A stretch of DNA of 64,000 bases from Planomicrobium okeanokoites (GTDB lineage: Bacteria > Bacillota > Bacilli > Bacillales_A > Planococcaceae): positions 1-64,000 of the forward strand of contig NZ_QQRS01000005.1 of NCBI RefSeq assembly GCF_003428875.1. Direction: 5' to 3'. Position numbers and translations under genes: made by a program. Below, in pieces: positions 34,082-46,919 of this stretch. The notes under the pieces are model-generated. The model searched no databases and was not told the origin of the DNA. It worked only from the letters and a program-made list of their open reading frames with translations. The number at the start of each line of letters is the position of its first letter. Positions within the stretch are counted from its first letter, which is position 1.

Positions 34082-35074
34082 TCAACTGAACCATTTATGA
34101 TCTGCTGCTTTTTCCAGGCGGTTCATCATGAAATCACTGTCATTCCGCTCAGCCGGCACCCCGGCTAATATCAGATCCGCGTCGGTCATATCACATTTGC
34201 GCAAACTGCTGTATAAAGTCTCCGGACTCAACGGAAAATGAAAATCGGCTTCCGGGTATTCGGTGCTGCTGAGAACAGCAATTTTCTTACCTTTGCCCTG
34301 CACGTGTTCAATCGCTTTATGGATTAATTTGCTGTCATCTTCAATCAGATAAACAGGTGCATCCGGCGCATAGTGCGCGTACTTCATACCCGGCGATTTT
34401 GGTGCATTGCCATGAAGTTCAGCGGATAACCTGATCGTTCCGATGACGCTTTCAATCTGTGCTTTCGTTACATTTCCAGGCCGGAGAATCACTGGAGGTT
34501 CGCTGGTCATGTCCAGCACTGTCGATTCAATGCCTATTTTTGTCGGCCCGCCGTCCAGAATCAACGGTATTTTATTTTCCATATCGTGATAAACATGTTC
34601 AGCAAGCGTCGGGCTCGGCTTGCCGCTGGTATTTGCACTCGGCGCTGCGACCGGCAACTGCAGCCGCTTCAATAGATTCAATGCCACTGGATGGTTCGGC
34701 ACACGGATTCCGACTGTTTCAAGATCAGCGGTCACATTCCGCGCGAAAATATGCGGCTTCGATTTCATGATGAGGGTCAAAGCCCCTGGCCAAAACGCAT
34801 CCATCAACTTCAAAGCCTTTTCTGAAACTTCATCCACATAAGTAACGGCTGTCTCTTTGGAATCGACATGCACTATCAATGGATTGTCAGCCGGACGCCC
34901 CTTGGCCTCAAATATTTTGCTGACCGCTTCCGCGTTGGTAGCGTCTGCTCCAAGCCCGTAAACTGTCTCGGTCGGAAACGCTACAATCCCGCCCTGACGG
35001 ATGATATCCACAGCTTGTGCATAATTTGTTTCTTTATTCACATGTTTATCCACAAGAATTACTTCTGTACTCAT
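34082..35074 (-). CDS. ywlC: L-threonylcarbamoyladenylate synthase (Sua5/YwlC)
   Basis: A 330-residue enzyme making threonylcarbamoyl-AMP for the t6A37 tRNA modification. The YrdC domain (about residues 15-205) holds PTETVYGLGADATN and PSANTSGKPSPT; a shorter C-terminal Sua5 domain follows a proline-containing linker (PGMKYAHYAP). ATG at 35074 follows GGGAG at eight bases and is preferred to an upstream in-frame start. The gap to prmC holds a TATAAT-like -10. spoIIR, usually near here in spore-formers, is missing. Confidence 0.95.
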   Translation of the reverse strand: MSTEVILVDKHVNKETNYAQAVDIIRQGGIVAFPTETVYGLGADATNAEAVSKIFEAKGRPADNPLIVHVDSKETAVTYVDEVSEKALKLMDAFWPGALTLIMKSKPHIFARNVTADLETVGIRVPNHPVALNLLKRLQLPVAAPSANTSGKPSPTLAEHVYHDMENKIPLILDGGPTKIGIESTVLDMTSEPPVILRPGNVTKAQIESVIGTIRLSAELHGNAPKSPGMKYAHYAPDAPVYLIEDDSKLIHKAIEHVQGKGKKIAVLSSTEYPEADFHFPLSPETLYSSLRKCDMTDADLILAGVPAERNDSDFMMNRLEKAADHKWFS

Positions 35075-35163
35075 TTCAGCAACTCCCATTCCCTCAGGTT
35101 TCTGCTACTTAATCCACAAATTGTGTATAACCATATCATTATTATACCCAAATTGTGCACAAG

Positions 35164-36021
35164 TCAGGTATTAATACAGAAAACCATCCGGTCATTTTTG
35201 TTGATATCTTTTTTACAATAGATTTTTGCCTGTGGAAAAGCCTTTTTCAGCATGTTTTCCACAGCTTCTCCCTGCAAATGTCCGATTTCGAGACCGATAA
35301 CCCCGGGTTTATTCAGCCGTTCAGGCAAATCTTCCATCATATGCTGATAGAGTGCGAGACCTTCCTGCTCCGCGAATAAAGCAGAGTGAGGCTCGAAATC
35401 CTTCACACTGTCGGACATGGCTTCGGCTTCAGAGTAGGCGATATACGGCGGATTTGACAAGATAACGTCCGACTTCCGCCCTGCTAATGGTGCCAGCAGA
35501 TCACCTAGCTTAAATTCGATATCCGCTCCAAGCTCAACTGCATTCTTCTGGGCGGTATCCAACGCCTTTTGCGAAATATCAGTAGCCGTAACTTTTGAAG
35601 AAGGCATTTCCTGTTTCATTGTAATGGCAATGATTCCGCTTCCGGTGCCGATGTCGGCAATCGTCGGGGAAGGTTCAGGAATGTGCTTCTGAATCAGTTC
35701 CAATGCTTCTTCGACCAATTCTTCAGTTTCAGGACGGGGAATCAGCACATCAGAATTCACGAGGAATTTTCGCCCATAGAACATTTCATATCCTGTCAGG
35801 TGCTGCACAGGTGTCCCGTTGGCATGCCGTTCAATAAGATCCCAAAATTTTACGAAGCTGTCATCATCCATTTCATCGCGCAGCGAAGCCAACAGGCCGG
35901 CACGGCTGAGCTCAAGCGTGTGCTGGAGCAATATACCCGCTGCGGCTTCTTCCCGCCCATTATCCAATAAATAAGAAGAAGCCCGGTTAAGGGCCTCAAA
36001 AATTTTATGCGGTTTATGCAT
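35164..36021 (-). CDS. prmC: Peptide chain release factor N5-glutamine methyltransferase
   Basis: A 285-residue SAM-dependent methyltransferase that methylates the glutamine of the GGQ motif in release factors. The N-terminal helical domain (to about residue 80) is followed by the SAM site [13 protein letters not shown] and the catalytic [12 protein letters not shown]. It overlaps the end of prfA by 8 bases, so enzyme and substrate are co-expressed. Confidence 0.97.
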   Translation of the reverse strand: MHKPHKIFEALNRASSYLLDNGREEAAAGILLQHTLELSRAGLLASLRDEMDDDSFVKFWDLIERHANGTPVQHLTGYEMFYGRKFLVNSDVLIPRPETEELVEEALELIQKHIPEPSPTIADIGTGSGIIAITMKQEMPSSKVTATDISQKALDTAQKNAVELGADIEFKLGDLLAPLAGRKSDVILSNPPYIAYSEAEAMSDSVKDFEPHSALFAEQEGLALYQHMMEDLPERLNKPGVIGLEIGHLQGEAVENMLKKAFPQAKIYCKKDINKNDRMVFCINT

Positions 36022-37087
36022 TGTTCAAGCTTTCCATTCGTGCAGACTGCTCTTCAACGATCAATGCATCGATCAATTCGTCCATTTTACCTTGAAGAAT
36101 CTGGTCCAGTTTCTGGATTGTCAAACCGATGCGATGATCTGTTACGCGGTTCTGCGGGTAATTATACGTGCGGATCCGTTCAGAACGGTCGCCGGTTCCA
36201 ACAGCGGATTTACGCACTGCGTCATATTCAGCTTGCGCTTCCTGCTGGAATTTATCATAGACACGCGCGCGCAAAACCTTCATGGCACTCGCTTTGTTCT
36301 TGATCTGCGATTTTTCATCCTGACACGTCACGACCGTATTCGTCGGAATGTGTGTCAGACGCACCGCTGACATCGTCGTGTTGACCGATTGTCCGCCGGC
36401 ACCTGAAGACGCATAGGTATCCACGCGAATATCGTTGTCATGGATTTCGACTTCCACTTCTTCCACTTCCGGCAGACAGGCTACTGTCGCCGTCGAAGTA
36501 TGGATGCGTCCGCCTGATTCCGTTTCCGGAACACGCTGCACTCGGTGAGCACCGTTTTCGAATTTCATCTTGGAATATGCACCTTTTCCGGAAATCATGA
36601 ACACGATTTCCTTGAAACCGCCAAGTCCGGTAGCAGACGAATCCATTATGGTCACTTTCCAGCCTTTCGACTCGGCAAAGCGGCTGTACATGCGGTAAAG
36701 GTCGCCGGCAAACAGTGCGGCTTCGTCTCCACCGGCTGCTCCGCGGACTTCCATGATAACGTTTTTATCGTCGTTCGGGTCTTTTGGTATCAATAAAATA
36801 TGGAGACGCTCTTCAATCGCTTCCACTTTCTCTTCCAATTCATTAACTTCTTCTTTGACCATTTCCCGCATTTCAGCATCCATCTTGTCGTCGAACATCG
36901 CTTTGGCGTCAGCCAATTGTGCTTTCAAATCCTTGTATTCACGGTATGCTTCCACCGTTTCCTGCAAATCTGACTGCTCTTTCGAATATTCACGAAGCTT
37001 ATTGGTGTCGCTAACAATTTCCGGGTCACTTAATAATTCATTCAAACGGTCGTATCGATCTTCAACAGCTTGCAAGCGATCAAACAT
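36014..37087 (-). CDS. prfA: Peptide chain release factor 1
   Basis: A 357-residue factor reading UAA and UAG. The GGQ loop is [21 protein letters not shown] near residue 228. The frame starts at a GTG three codons earlier, but that GTG is within the ribosome binding site TTGAGGTGA, so ATG at 37087 ([15 protein letters not shown]) is chosen. Operon with prmC. Confidence 0.97.
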   Translation of the reverse strand: MFDRLQAVEDRYDRLNELLSDPEIVSDTNKLREYSKEQSDLQETVEAYREYKDLKAQLADAKAMFDDKMDAEMREMVKEEVNELEEKVEAIEERLHILLIPKDPNDDKNVIMEVRGAAGGDEAALFAGDLYRMYSRFAESKGWKVTIMDSSATGLGGFKEIVFMISGKGAYSKMKFENGAHRVQRVPETESGGRIHTSTATVACLPEVEEVEVEIHDNDIRVDTYASSGAGGQSVNTTMSAVRLTHIPTNTVVTCQDEKSQIKNKASAMKVLRARVYDKFQQEAQAEYDAVRKSAVGTGDRSERIRTYNYPQNRVTDHRIGLTIQKLDQILQGKMDELIDALIVEEQSARMESLNNA

Positions 37088-37149
37088 CGCCGTCACCTCA
37101 ATTTCCTGTTACTATTTTGGTTTTCTTCTATTATATAAGTTAAAATATT

Positions 37150-37415
37150 AAAATACTTAAATACCGCTTCGACGCTTAGGACAAGCCTCCCGCAATAAGC
37201 CGAAAAGAGCACTCGTCTTCTGCCCGGTCGGCATTCGCCTGCTCCATAGCCGCGGCGGCGCTAGAAAAATCTCTAGAGATATGGAGCAAAACAGCGAAGA
37301 CTCCCAGGGTGCAGAGGTAAATAATCTTGCTCCTGCATCGCTACGCTAGCTTCGTCGCAAAGACATAGCCTCGCACGCGTCGGCTAATGTCTTCGGAGCT
37401 GTTTTGCGGAATATC
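37150..37415. repeat. Long structured intergenic element, copy A
   Basis: About 265 bases shared in inverted orientation with 46920-47196. Shared blocks include CGCTTAGGACA, CTCCCGCAATAAGCCGA, GGCGCTAGAA, CTCTAGAGATATGGAGCAAA and GCTGTTTTGCGGAATATC. Within the copy GATATGGAGCAAAACAGC and GCTGTTTTGCGGAATATC can pair as a long stem around a loop of about 110 bases. The 380-base gap between prfA and tdk holds nothing else. Confidence 0.85.
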
Positions 37416-37467
37416 GGTTACTATAGATTCTATGTTCTACTTATTTATGTTATATACAGTATCACTT

Positions 37468-38061
37468 TCATTCAGAAACGGTAACGCCTGTCGGTACTTC
37501 GTGGTGGTGGCGGCATCTTGGTTCGTATGCTTCTGATGCGCCAACCAGTATGGTTGGATCATCAGACCCGGCCGGTTTGCCGTCGATTAAACGCTGTGTA
37601 CGGCTAGCGGGTGAACCGCATACTGTGCAGACAGCCTGTAATTTTGTTACTTGTTCAGCAATCGCCAGTAAAGACGGCATCGGGCCGAATGGCAGCCCTC
37701 TGAAGTCCTGGTCCAACCCGGCAACAATCACACGAAATCCGTGGTTGGCAAGTTTTTGTACGTTCTCGATGATGCCGTCGTCGAAGAATTGTGCTTCGTC
37801 GATTGCGATTACATCGAATTCGTCTGTAATGTATTCCCACATTTCTTCGGAATGCGAGATTGGCAGCGCAATCACTGTCGTGCCGTTATGGGATACGACC
37901 GCTTCTTCACTGTAGCGATCGTCGATTTTCGGTTTGAATACTGCGATTTTCTGTTTGGCGAATTGCGAGCGTCTTACACGGCGGATCAGTTCTTCCGATT
38001 TTCCGGAAAACATGCTTCCACAAATCAATTCGACCCAGCCTGTCTGTTTCATTACATACAT
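37468..38061 (-). CDS. tdk: Thymidine kinase
   Basis: A 197-residue type II thymidine kinase. Walker A is [15 protein letters not shown], the catalytic base region is [11 protein letters not shown], and the zinc site uses CTVCG and a C-terminal RCRHHH. ATG at 38061 follows AAAGGGG at eight bases; longer in-frame starts lack a site. It lies upstream of prfA and downstream of rpmE, as in B. subtilis. Confidence 0.95.
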   Translation of the reverse strand: MYVMKQTGWVELICGSMFSGKSEELIRRVRRSQFAKQKIAVFKPKIDDRYSEEAVVSHNGTTVIALPISHSEEMWEYITDEFDVIAIDEAQFFDDGIIENVQKLANHGFRVIVAGLDQDFRGLPFGPMPSLLAIAEQVTKLQAVCTVCGSPASRTQRLIDGKPAGSDDPTILVGASEAYEPRCRHHHEVPTGVTVSE

Positions 38062-38237
38062 TTTAGGGACCCCTTTCAAACACTTGGATAGTTGGTTAGT
38101 TTTCTTTATATTTTTTAAAATCACTGAAGCAGTGTAAATAATTTTGTTAATTTATATAGTATTAATAATACCTAATTCCGGCATGCATTACCGCATTTTC
38201 TTGTAATTATGTATATGGATTCATCGATAAAAAAGCA

Positions 38238-38280
38238 AAAAAAAATCCTGCCCGGCGATTTCGCGCAAGGCAGGTATTTT
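38238..38280 (-). terminator. Rho-independent terminator of rpmE
   Basis: CCTGCC/GGCAGG stem extended by GCG/CGC with a small bulge, then a run of Ts on the minus strand. Confidence 0.85.
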
Positions 38281-38289
38281 TTTACACTC

Positions 38290-38514
38290 TTACTCTTCAG
38301 AGTTCGGGTTTTCTTCTTTAAGACCGTATTTTTTGTTGAAACGGTCAACGCGGCCATCAGCTGCTGCGAATTTTTGACGTCCAGTGTAGAATGGATGACA
38401 TTCCGAGCAAAGCTCTACGTTAATATCTTCTTTTACAGATCCTGTAGTGAAAGAGTTACCGCAAGAGCAAGTTACTGTAGCTTGTTTGTATTCTGGGTGA
38501 ATTCCTGTTTTCAT
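38290..38514 (-). CDS. rpmE: 50S ribosomal protein L31, zinc-binding type
   Basis: A 74-residue ribosomal protein with the zinc ligands CSCGNSF and [10 protein letters not shown], so it is the zinc-containing (type A) form rather than the zinc-free paralogue induced by Zur. The C-terminus carries an acidic extension KEENPNSEE. Start follows GAGAGGAG. Position between rho and tdk is conserved. Confidence 0.96.
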   Translation of the reverse strand: MKTGIHPEYKQATVTCSCGNSFTTGSVKEDINVELCSECHPFYTGRQKFAAADGRVDRFNKKYGLKEENPNSEE

Positions 38515-38664
38515 GTGTTTTTCTCCTCTCGCCCTGAACCATCCGGAACAGAGTTTAATCTATTTTACTATTGCCTTACACGGCTCTTTAGGCCGTATAT
38601 GCAATAGCTTTGCTTTTGACTCATTGATACTATCTTAACAAGATTTAATCTCTATTGCAAGAAA

Positions 38665-39948
38665 TTAAATCGTCTTTTTTGATGCGCGATGAGCTTTCAT
38701 TTCTGCTGTCAATTGCGCGAAAAAGTCTTCATTGGTTTGTGTCTGGTTTAATTTTTTCAGGAAACGTTCCGCAAAATCGTGGGTATCCGAGAATGTTTTA
38801 CGGATTTTCCATAGTTTATCAAGTTCTTCTTTGCCAATCAACAATTCTTCCTTCCGCGTTCCAGAACGGCGAATGTCGAGTGCCGGGAATATGCGGCGCT
38901 CTGCCAGGCTTCTGTCCAAATGAAGCTCCATATTGCCTGTTCCTTTAAATTCTTCATAGATCACTTCATCCATGCGTGAACCTGTTTCCACCAGTGCTGT
39001 CGCCAATATCGTCAAGCTGCCGCCTTCTTCAATATTGCGGGCAGCTCCGAAAAACCTTTTCGGACGATGGAAAGCCGCTGGGTCAATACCACCGGAAAGT
39101 GTACGTCCACTCGGCGGGATCACCAGATTATAAGCACGGGCAAGGCGTGTAATCGAATCCATCAAAATGACAACATCCCGCTTATGCTCTACCAGGCGCA
39201 TCGCGCGCTCAAGAACAAGTTCGGCCACTTTAACATGGTTTTCTGGGATCTCATCAAAAGTTGAAGATACGACGTCCGCATTGACTGAACGTTCGATATC
39301 AGTCACTTCTTCAGGACGCTCATCAATAAGCAGGACAATGAGCTCAGCCTCGGGATGATTCGTCGTGATCGAATTCGCAATTTCTTTCAACAACATTGTC
39401 TTGCCGGCTTTCGGGGGTGCAACAATCAGTCCGCGCTGACCAAATCCTACAGGCGACACCAAATCCATGATGCGTGTCGAAAGATGGTCATGGCTGGTTT
39501 CAAGACGGATGTGGCGATCTGGATATAATGGTGTCAATCCCGGGAAATGGACCCGTTCTTTCGCTACTTCCGGATCTTCCCCGTTCACCGCTTCTACCTG
39601 AAGCAAACCGAAATACCGTTCATTTTCTTTTGGCGGACGCACTTTGCCTGACACTTTGTCTCCGTTCCGCAAATCAAAGCGGCGGATTTGCGATGCTGAA
39701 ATGTAGATATCCTGTGAGCTCGGTGAATAATTGATCGGACGGAGGAACCCGAACCCTTCGGATTGAATAATTTCAAGGACGCCTTCCATGAAGAAGAAGC
39801 CTTCCTGTTCAGCACGGGTTTTCAGGATTGCAAAAATCAGCTCTTTTTTCGTGAGCTTACTGTAATTGACGAGCTTGTATTCTTTCGCTAAATTGTAAAG
39901 TTCTTTTAAGGTCATATTTTCCAATGCGGAAATTGTAATCGTTGACAT
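38665..39948 (-). CDS. rho: Transcription termination factor Rho
   Basis: A 427-residue hexameric RNA helicase. The N-terminal helical domain (to about 45), the cold-shock-like RNA-binding domain ([11 protein letters not shown]), the P-loop [18 protein letters not shown], and the Q/R-loop segments [11 protein letters not shown] and [21 protein letters not shown] are present. No insertion is seen. The start is not fully certain: the ATG at 39948 gives normal length but lacks a close ribosome binding site, and two GTGs lie 12-15 bases upstream. Confidence 0.97.
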   Translation of the reverse strand: MSTITISALENMTLKELYNLAKEYKLVNYSKLTKKELIFAILKTRAEQEGFFFMEGVLEIIQSEGFGFLRPINYSPSSQDIYISASQIRRFDLRNGDKVSGKVRPPKENERYFGLLQVEAVNGEDPEVAKERVHFPGLTPLYPDRHIRLETSHDHLSTRIMDLVSPVGFGQRGLIVAPPKAGKTMLLKEIANSITTNHPEAELIVLLIDERPEEVTDIERSVNADVVSSTFDEIPENHVKVAELVLERAMRLVEHKRDVVILMDSITRLARAYNLVIPPSGRTLSGGIDPAAFHRPKRFFGAARNIEEGGSLTILATALVETGSRMDEVIYEEFKGTGNMELHLDRSLAERRIFPALDIRRSGTRKEELLIGKEELDKLWKIRKTFSDTHDFAERFLKKLNQTQTNEDFFAQLTAEMKAHRASKKTI

Positions 39949-40066
39949 GTATGAGGACACCACTCTTATTCTGATTTTTTTAGGAAATAAAAATTGAGGT
40001 TAACAATTGGAAGATTTTAAAGAAGGAGCCCGGCTTTTAAGCCGGACCCATTTTGAAGTTCATTCA

Positions 40067-41038
40067 TTAATCGTTCATCACGAGATTCGGTTTTTTCTTC
40101 AGACTGTGGCGCCCTTCCACAAAGCGTACCGTGCCTGACTTCGCGCGCATGACCAGTGTGTGGCTTTCTGCAAAGCCGCCCTTTAACTGGATTCCGCGCA
40201 ATAATTCACCATCAGTGACACCGGTAGCTGCAAAAATTGCGTCGTCACCTTTTACAAGGTCGTCCATCATAAGGACCTTGTCTACATCGATGCCCATATC
40301 GATGCATCGTTTTCTCTCTTCATCGTTTTGCGGCATAAGCCTTCCTTGAAGCTCACCGCCAAGGCATTTCAAGCCCACAGCAGCGATTACGCCTTCAGGA
40401 GCTCCGCCTGAGCCGAATAGAATATCGACGCCTGTTTCATCAAAAGCTGTGTTGATGGCGCCAGCCACATCCCCATCATTGATGAGTTTGATGCGGGCAC
40501 CCGCATCACGGATCTGTTGGATGATTTCAGCGTGGCGTTCACGGTTCAGGACTGTCGCCACCACGTCTTCGATATCCTTGTTCTTGGCTTTTGCCACAGC
40601 ACGAAGATTGTCGATGATCGGGGCATTGATATCAATTTTCCCCACTGATTCAGGGCCGACAGCAATTTTATCCATGTACATATCGGGTGCGTTGAGCAGA
40701 TTGCCGCGGTCGGCAATCGCCAACACGGCAAGTGCATTCCAGCCGCCTGCCGCTACAATATTCGTTCCTTCAAGCGGATCGACTGCAACGTCCACTTCCG
40801 GACCGTTGCCAGTCCCAAGTTCTTCACCGATATAAAGCATCGGTGCTTCATCCATCTCGCCTTCGCCAATTACGACGACTCCCTGCATGGGAATGGTATC
40901 GAATACTGTCCGCATGGCAGTCGTTGCCGCATCGTCCGCTTCGTTTTTGAGGCCGCGGCCCATCCATTTCGCGGAAGCGATTGCTGCCGCTTCTGTTACA
41001 CGCACTAATTCCATTGATAAACTGCGTTCCATATTCAT
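40067..41038 (-). CDS. glpX: Class II fructose-1,6-bisphosphatase
   Basis: A 323-residue GlpX-type phosphatase of gluconeogenesis. Metal and substrate motifs are [26 protein letters not shown] and [26 protein letters not shown]. It lies between rho and murAB; the same order occurs in B. subtilis (ywjI). AGGAGG precedes the start. Confidence 0.96.
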   Translation of the reverse strand: MNMERSLSMELVRVTEAAAIASAKWMGRGLKNEADDAATTAMRTVFDTIPMQGVVVIGEGEMDEAPMLYIGEELGTGNGPEVDVAVDPLEGTNIVAAGGWNALAVLAIADRGNLLNAPDMYMDKIAVGPESVGKIDINAPIIDNLRAVAKAKNKDIEDVVATVLNRERHAEIIQQIRDAGARIKLINDGDVAGAINTAFDETGVDILFGSGGAPEGVIAAVGLKCLGGELQGRLMPQNDEERKRCIDMGIDVDKVLMMDDLVKGDDAIFAATGVTDGELLRGIQLKGGFAESHTLVMRAKSGTVRFVEGRHSLKKKPNLVMND

Positions 41039-41196
41039 CGTTCCTCCTGTTCGGCTAACTTTGATAGTTGATTAAAATAAATCTTTTAAATCGATATTCA
41101 TTAATACCAACTCATTCAAAAAATAAAGATTTAAATATAACCAAAGTATATATATGTCCCTATGATTGTAACATATATTGTTAAGCCAAACCCGAG

Positions 41197-42495
41197 TTAA
41201 TTGGCGTCTGAGCTAAGGTCTGACCTCGAACTTGTTACCGGGTCGATTGTCTCTCTGCGGATGTCAGCACCCAAGCCACGCAATTTTTCAATGATTTCAG
41301 CATACCCGCGCTCGATATGATAGATTTCGCGGATTTCCGTTTCGCCTTCTGCGAGCAAGCCGGCAATCACCAAAGCTGCGCCTGCGCGAAGATCGGAAGC
41401 CACAACTGTTGCGGAAGTCAATGGTGTCGGGCCAGTGATGATGGCCGCTCTGCCTTCGACTCTTCCGCTTGCATTCATGCGGCGCAATTCGTCGATATGC
41501 TTGAATCTTGCAGAATAGATTGTATCGGTGATCATCGATGAACCTTCAGCCTGTGTCATCAGCACTGAGAACGGTTGCTGAAGATCCGTCGCAAATCCTG
41601 GATAAACAAGTGTTTTCACGTCAATCGCCTGCAATTTCTCAGGTTTAGGAATATGGATCGATTCTTCGCCTTCCTGTACATCGACACCCATTTCACGCAA
41701 TTTGGCTGTCAATGCTTCCATATGGAAAGGAATGACGTTGTCAATCGTGATGCCATCACCAGCTGCAGCTGCAAGAATCATGAATGTGCCTGCTTCGATG
41801 CGGTCAGGAATGATTGTATGGTTTGTGCCATGCAATTCTTCAACACCGTCGATGCGGATTACATTTGTTCCGGCACCTTTGATCTTCGCGCCCATGTTTG
41901 TCAACAGGGTGGCAACATCGATGATTTCAGGTTCTTTTGCCGCATTCTCGATTGTCGTCTGGCCTTTTGCCAAAACAGCTGCCAGCATAATATTGATGGT
42001 CGCGCCGACTGAAACGACATCCAGATAGATTTTAGCTCCGCGAAGTTCATCAGCGCGCAGGTAGATGGCACCGTGTTCGTTCGTCACTTTAGCACCCAGC
42101 GCTTCGAAGCCCTTGATGTGCTGATCGATAGGACGTGGTCCCAGGAAACAGCCGCCAGGCAAACCGATGGCCGCGTGTTTGAAACGCCCGAGCATTGCTC
42201 CCATCATATAGTAGGAAGCCCGTAATTTTTTGACATTGCCATTCGGCAGCGGCATGTCGATCATGTTGGTCGGGTCGATGCTCATCGTGCCATCTTCAAA
42301 GCTGACTTCGCCGCCGATCTCTTCCAAAATATTCTTTAATGTCCATACATCAGAAATGCCAGGCAAACCTTCAATCTGAACAGGTGAATTCGCCAAAATC
42401 GATGCGGGGATCAATGCCACCGCGCTGTTTTTTGCTCCATTGACTTTTATCGTCCCAGACAGGCGTTTTCCGCCTGTAATTTTATAAACGTCCAT
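41197..42495 (-). CDS. murAB: UDP-N-acetylglucosamine 1-carboxyvinyltransferase (MurA, second copy)
   Basis: A 432-residue MurA paralogue. The catalytic Cys is in [16 protein letters not shown], and [17 protein letters not shown] carries the conserved Lys-Asn. Low-G+C Gram-positives typically have two MurA genes; this copy, between tal and glpX, matches murAB/murZ of B. subtilis. A folded leader sits just upstream. AAAGGAGAA precedes the ATG. Confidence 0.94.
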   Translation of the reverse strand: MDVYKITGGKRLSGTIKVNGAKNSAVALIPASILANSPVQIEGLPGISDVWTLKNILEEIGGEVSFEDGTMSIDPTNMIDMPLPNGNVKKLRASYYMMGAMLGRFKHAAIGLPGGCFLGPRPIDQHIKGFEALGAKVTNEHGAIYLRADELRGAKIYLDVVSVGATINIMLAAVLAKGQTTIENAAKEPEIIDVATLLTNMGAKIKGAGTNVIRIDGVEELHGTNHTIIPDRIEAGTFMILAAAAGDGITIDNVIPFHMEALTAKLREMGVDVQEGEESIHIPKPEKLQAIDVKTLVYPGFATDLQQPFSVLMTQAEGSSMITDTIYSARFKHIDELRRMNASGRVEGRAAIITGPTPLTSATVVASDLRAGAALVIAGLLAEGETEIREIYHIERGYAEIIEKLRGLGADIRRETIDPVTSSRSDLSSDAN

Positions 42496-42514
42496 CAGTA
42501 TTCTCCTTTATCCC

Positions 42515-42569
42515 ACTTTCATGGCTATCCGGTGCGCCAGCTGACGCTTTTCCTGAATACCATGAAAGT
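42515..42569 (-). other. Inverted-repeat leader upstream of murAB
   Basis: On the minus strand ACTTTCATGG (42569-42560) pairs perfectly with CCATGAAAGT (42524-42515). The 35-nt interior holds a second stem GCGTC/GGCGC with an AGCT loop. It ends about 10 bases before the murAB ribosome binding site. There is no T-run, so it is not a terminator. Confidence 0.5.
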
Positions 42570-42620
42570 CCGATTGGCCCAGTTTGCCTTAAACATTCCG
42601 GACTCGGTTTCCTAATTATA

Positions 42621-43271
42621 TTATTTTTCAGTCCGTTTTTCCCAGTCAGCCAAAAATGCTTCGATTCCTTTATCCGTCAATGGGTGCTTGAACATTTGCT
42701 CCATTACTTTAATCGGCATTGTACCAATGTGGGCGCCGTTCAATGCCGCATCTGTCACGTGTTGAGGATGGCGGATTGAAGCCGCAATAATTTCAGAATT
42801 AATATCGTGGATCGCAAAAATTTCTGCAATCGTCGCAATCAGATCCATGCCGTTATGGCCAATGTCGTCAAGACGGCCAAGGAAAGGCGATACATACGCT
42901 GCTCCCGCACGTGCCGCAAGCAAAGCCTGGTTTGCGCTGAAGATCAATGTAACGTTGACTTTTTTGCCTTCGCCCGCAAGAACGGCACATGCTTTCAAAC
43001 CGTCTGGAGTCATTGGCAATTTAACTGTGATGTTTGGTGCAAGTGCAGCCAGTTCACGGCCTTCTTTGATCATGCCTTCAGCATCAAGAGCAATAACTTC
43101 GCCGCTGATTGAACCATCAACCAATTCAGCGATTTCTTTCAAGCGATCGTGGAAAGAAACGTTTTTCTCTTTTGCCACCAGCGATGGGTTTGTTGTAACA
43201 CCCGATAGGATGCCCCACGAATGTGCTTCTTTAATTTCGTCAAAGTTTGCAGTATCAATAAAAAATTTCAT
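42621..43271 (-). CDS. tal: Transaldolase, small (TalC/FSA) family
   Basis: A 216-residue class I aldolase. The Schiff-base lysine is in [12 protein letters not shown] near residue 85, and the N-terminus [16 protein letters not shown] is typical. In Bacillales this short form acts as transaldolase in the pentose phosphate pathway; fructose-6-phosphate aldolase activity is also known in the family. ATG at 43271 follows AGGAGG; upstream codons are excluded. Operon with fbaA. Confidence 0.94.
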   Translation of the reverse strand: MKFFIDTANFDEIKEAHSWGILSGVTTNPSLVAKEKNVSFHDRLKEIAELVDGSISGEVIALDAEGMIKEGRELAALAPNITVKLPMTPDGLKACAVLAGEGKKVNVTLIFSANQALLAARAGAAYVSPFLGRLDDIGHNGMDLIATIAEIFAIHDINSEIIAASIRHPQHVTDAALNGAHIGTMPIKVMEQMFKHPLTDKGIEAFLADWEKRTEK

Positions 43272-43355
43272 ATTTTTTTCCTCCTGTAGTACGGAAAAAA
43301 GAGAAGGCGCCTTTTGTCGCTTCTTCTCTCTTCCATCTATTTGCATTCTGTCTGA

Positions 43356-44213
43356 TTACGCTTTGCCTGAGCTTCCGAATTCACGCATTTTACCGATTAC
43401 AGTATTTTTGATGGCTTCGCGTGCCGGGCCCATGTATTTACGTGGATCGTATACGACTTTATCGTTGTCCAGAACTTCACGGACCGCTTTCGCTGAAGCG
43501 ATCTGGCTTTCTGTATTTACGTTGATCTTCGCTGTTCCAAGCGATACAGAACGCTGAATATCCTTTACAGGGATTCCAGTACCGCCGTGCAGGACAAGCG
43601 GAAGATCGCAAAGCTGTGAAATTTCTTCCATCTCTTTGAATCCAAGATTCGGCTCACCTTTATATGGTCCGTGTACTGAACCAAGGGCAGGAGCCAGGCA
43701 ATCGATTCCAGTCTTCTCAACCAATTGCTTACATTCCTGAGGATCGGCATAAATGACGCCGTCAGCGATGATATCGTCTTCCTGTCCGCCGACTGTGCCA
43801 AGTTCCGCTTCCACAGATACATTATGTTTATGTGCATACTCGACAACTTGTTTTGTTATCTCGATGTTTTCTTCGAAAGGATGGTGGGACGCGTCGATCA
43901 TTACTGAGGTGAAACCAGCATCGATTGCTTCCTTGCATTTTTCAAAGCTCGAACCATGGTCCAAGTGGATTGCCACTGGCACTGTGATCTTATAATCATG
44001 CATTAGGCCTTTCACCATGTTCACAACTGTTGTGAATCCACCCATATAACGGGCTGCACCTTCTGATACTCCACAAATGACCGGAGAATTCTCCTCTTGT
44101 GCAGCTTGAAGGATCGCCTGAGTGAACTCCAGGTTGTTCAAGTTGAACTGACCGATTGCATATCCTTCTTCTTTACCTTTTATCATCATTTCTTTCATTG
44201 AAACCAATGCCAT
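43356..44213 (-). CDS. fbaA: Class II fructose-1,6-bisphosphate aldolase
   Basis: A 285-residue zinc-dependent glycolytic aldolase. The zinc and catalytic region is [19 protein letters not shown] near residue 80, and [16 protein letters not shown] (about 208-223) holds further ligands. Order spo0F-fbaA-tal-murAB matches B. subtilis. GAGGAAG precedes the ATG. Confidence 0.97.
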   Translation of the reverse strand: MALVSMKEMMIKGKEEGYAIGQFNLNNLEFTQAILQAAQEENSPVICGVSEGAARYMGGFTTVVNMVKGLMHDYKITVPVAIHLDHGSSFEKCKEAIDAGFTSVMIDASHHPFEENIEITKQVVEYAHKHNVSVEAELGTVGGQEDDIIADGVIYADPQECKQLVEKTGIDCLAPALGSVHGPYKGEPNLGFKEMEEISQLCDLPLVLHGGTGIPVKDIQRSVSLGTAKINVNTESQIASAKAVREVLDNDKVVYDPRKYMGPAREAIKNTVIGKMREFGSSGKA

Positions 44214-44299
44214 GACAAACTTCCTCCTCAGCGGCTAAATAAAGCAAATACCTTCCCTATCATAACAAAATCTGTATCTATCCGCCACTTCCTAGTGTA

Positions 44300-44659
44300 T
44301 CAGTCCTCTAACAATTTCTTTACAGTCTCGCGCAATTCAAATACATCAAACGGTTTTGTGAAATGGCGCACCGCTCCCCAGGTCTTTGCTTCTTCAATCA
44401 GATTCAATTCACCATAGGCGGTCATCATGACGACTTGGACGCCATCACATTCCTTTTTCATGTGTTTCAGGATTTCAATGCCATCCATTCCCGGGATTTT
44501 CATATCCAGCAGGACCAGCTCAGGACGCATCTTTTCGAAAATGTCCAACGCCTCACGCCCGTTGCCGGCCGATACGGTCTCAAATCCTTCTTTCGAAAAT
44601 ACTTCTTGCAATAACATCCGTATACCCGGCTGATCGTCCACAATCAAAATCGTTTTCAA
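44300..44659 (-). CDS. spo0F: Spo0F-like single-domain response regulator
   Basis: A 119-residue receiver domain without output domain. The acidic pocket is Asp8/Asp9, the phosphorylation site is Asp52 in LVLLDMKIPGMDGIEIL, with Thr80 and Lys102 conserved. The segment around Asp52 is almost identical to that of B. subtilis Spo0F, the phosphorelay intermediate. Sporulation genes that normally lie near by are missing in this window, so its role may be in other Spo0A-linked responses. It faces ywjG divergently, with AGGAGG upstream. Confidence 0.9.
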   Translation of the reverse strand: MKTILIVDDQPGIRMLLQEVFSKEGFETVSAGNGREALDIFEKMRPELVLLDMKIPGMDGIEILKHMKKECDGVQVVMMTAYGELNLIEEAKTWGAVRHFTKPFDVFELRETVKKLLED

Positions 44660-44735
44660 TAAGATTCCTCCTACATTCTGCCTTCAGCATTTTTCAAGCC
44701 CTGCTTCTGCTATACTTTTGCTTGAGGTGAGAGAA

Positions 44736-45221
44736 TTGAAAATATTGTCTGCACAATTATCCGAAATACTCGAGCGCATCGCTGTCCACGAACCGACACT
44801 CGAAGAAATTGCCCGCCTTCTTGCACAGGCTGCCATTGGTGAAGGAACCATTTTCATAGCTGCCTTCGGTGAAATGAAAGCTGTGGCCGCTGCCGCACTT
44901 GAAAGTACGGAGCCGCTGCTTTCGGCAAGCGAATGGAAACCGGACAGCATTCTAACAAGCGCCGACCGTGTCTTCATTTTAGCAAAAAAAGATGAAGGGG
45001 ATGAACTGGCAGGCAGATTATCCGATGCCGCCATCCCATTTGCCATGATATCGGCAGAATCCCATAGCACGGATCTTCCGGAAGTATTCCTGTCGCTCGG
45101 CATCGACGAAGGTATTTCTGCAGGTGGCCGCACTGTCATTCCCCATGCACTGGCCGCTTTATACGCCTACTACAACATCAAGTTGATGATGGGCGAGATG
45201 CTGGATGAAGAAAACTATTAA
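44736..45221 (+). CDS. ywjG: DUF2529 protein YwjG
   Basis: A 161-residue soluble protein, one of few plus-strand genes here. The start is probably TTG at 44736 (LKILSAQLSEIL), placed four bases after GAGGTGAG; a TATACT lies 20 bases further upstream. The fold looks like a SIS-type alpha/beta domain, but no catalytic motif is clear. Location between spo0F and pyrG is that of B. subtilis ywjG. Confidence 0.82.
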   Translation: MKILSAQLSEILERIAVHEPTLEEIARLLAQAAIGEGTIFIAAFGEMKAVAAAALESTEPLLSASEWKPDSILTSADRVFILAKKDEGDELAGRLSDAAIPFAMISAESHSTDLPEVFLSLGIDEGISAGGRTVIPHALAALYAYYNIKLMMGEMLDEENY

Positions 45222-45225
45222 ATAG

Positions 45226-45263
45226 AAAGGCCATCCCGATTGAAATTGCCGGGATGGCCTTTG
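45226..45263. terminator. Bidirectional terminator between ywjG and pyrG
   Basis: A perfect 13-bp stem, AAAGGCCATCCCG paired with CGGGATGGCCTTT, with an 11-nt loop. Confidence 0.92.
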
Positions 45264-45268
45264 TTTTA

Positions 45269-46915
<1,647 letters not shown>

Positions 46916-46919
46916 TTAA

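Noticed and set aside
35113..35161. Palindromes CACAAATTGTG and TTGTGCACAA between ywlC and prmC
   Set aside because: Short, AT-rich and without a third copy; expected by chance in a region of this composition.
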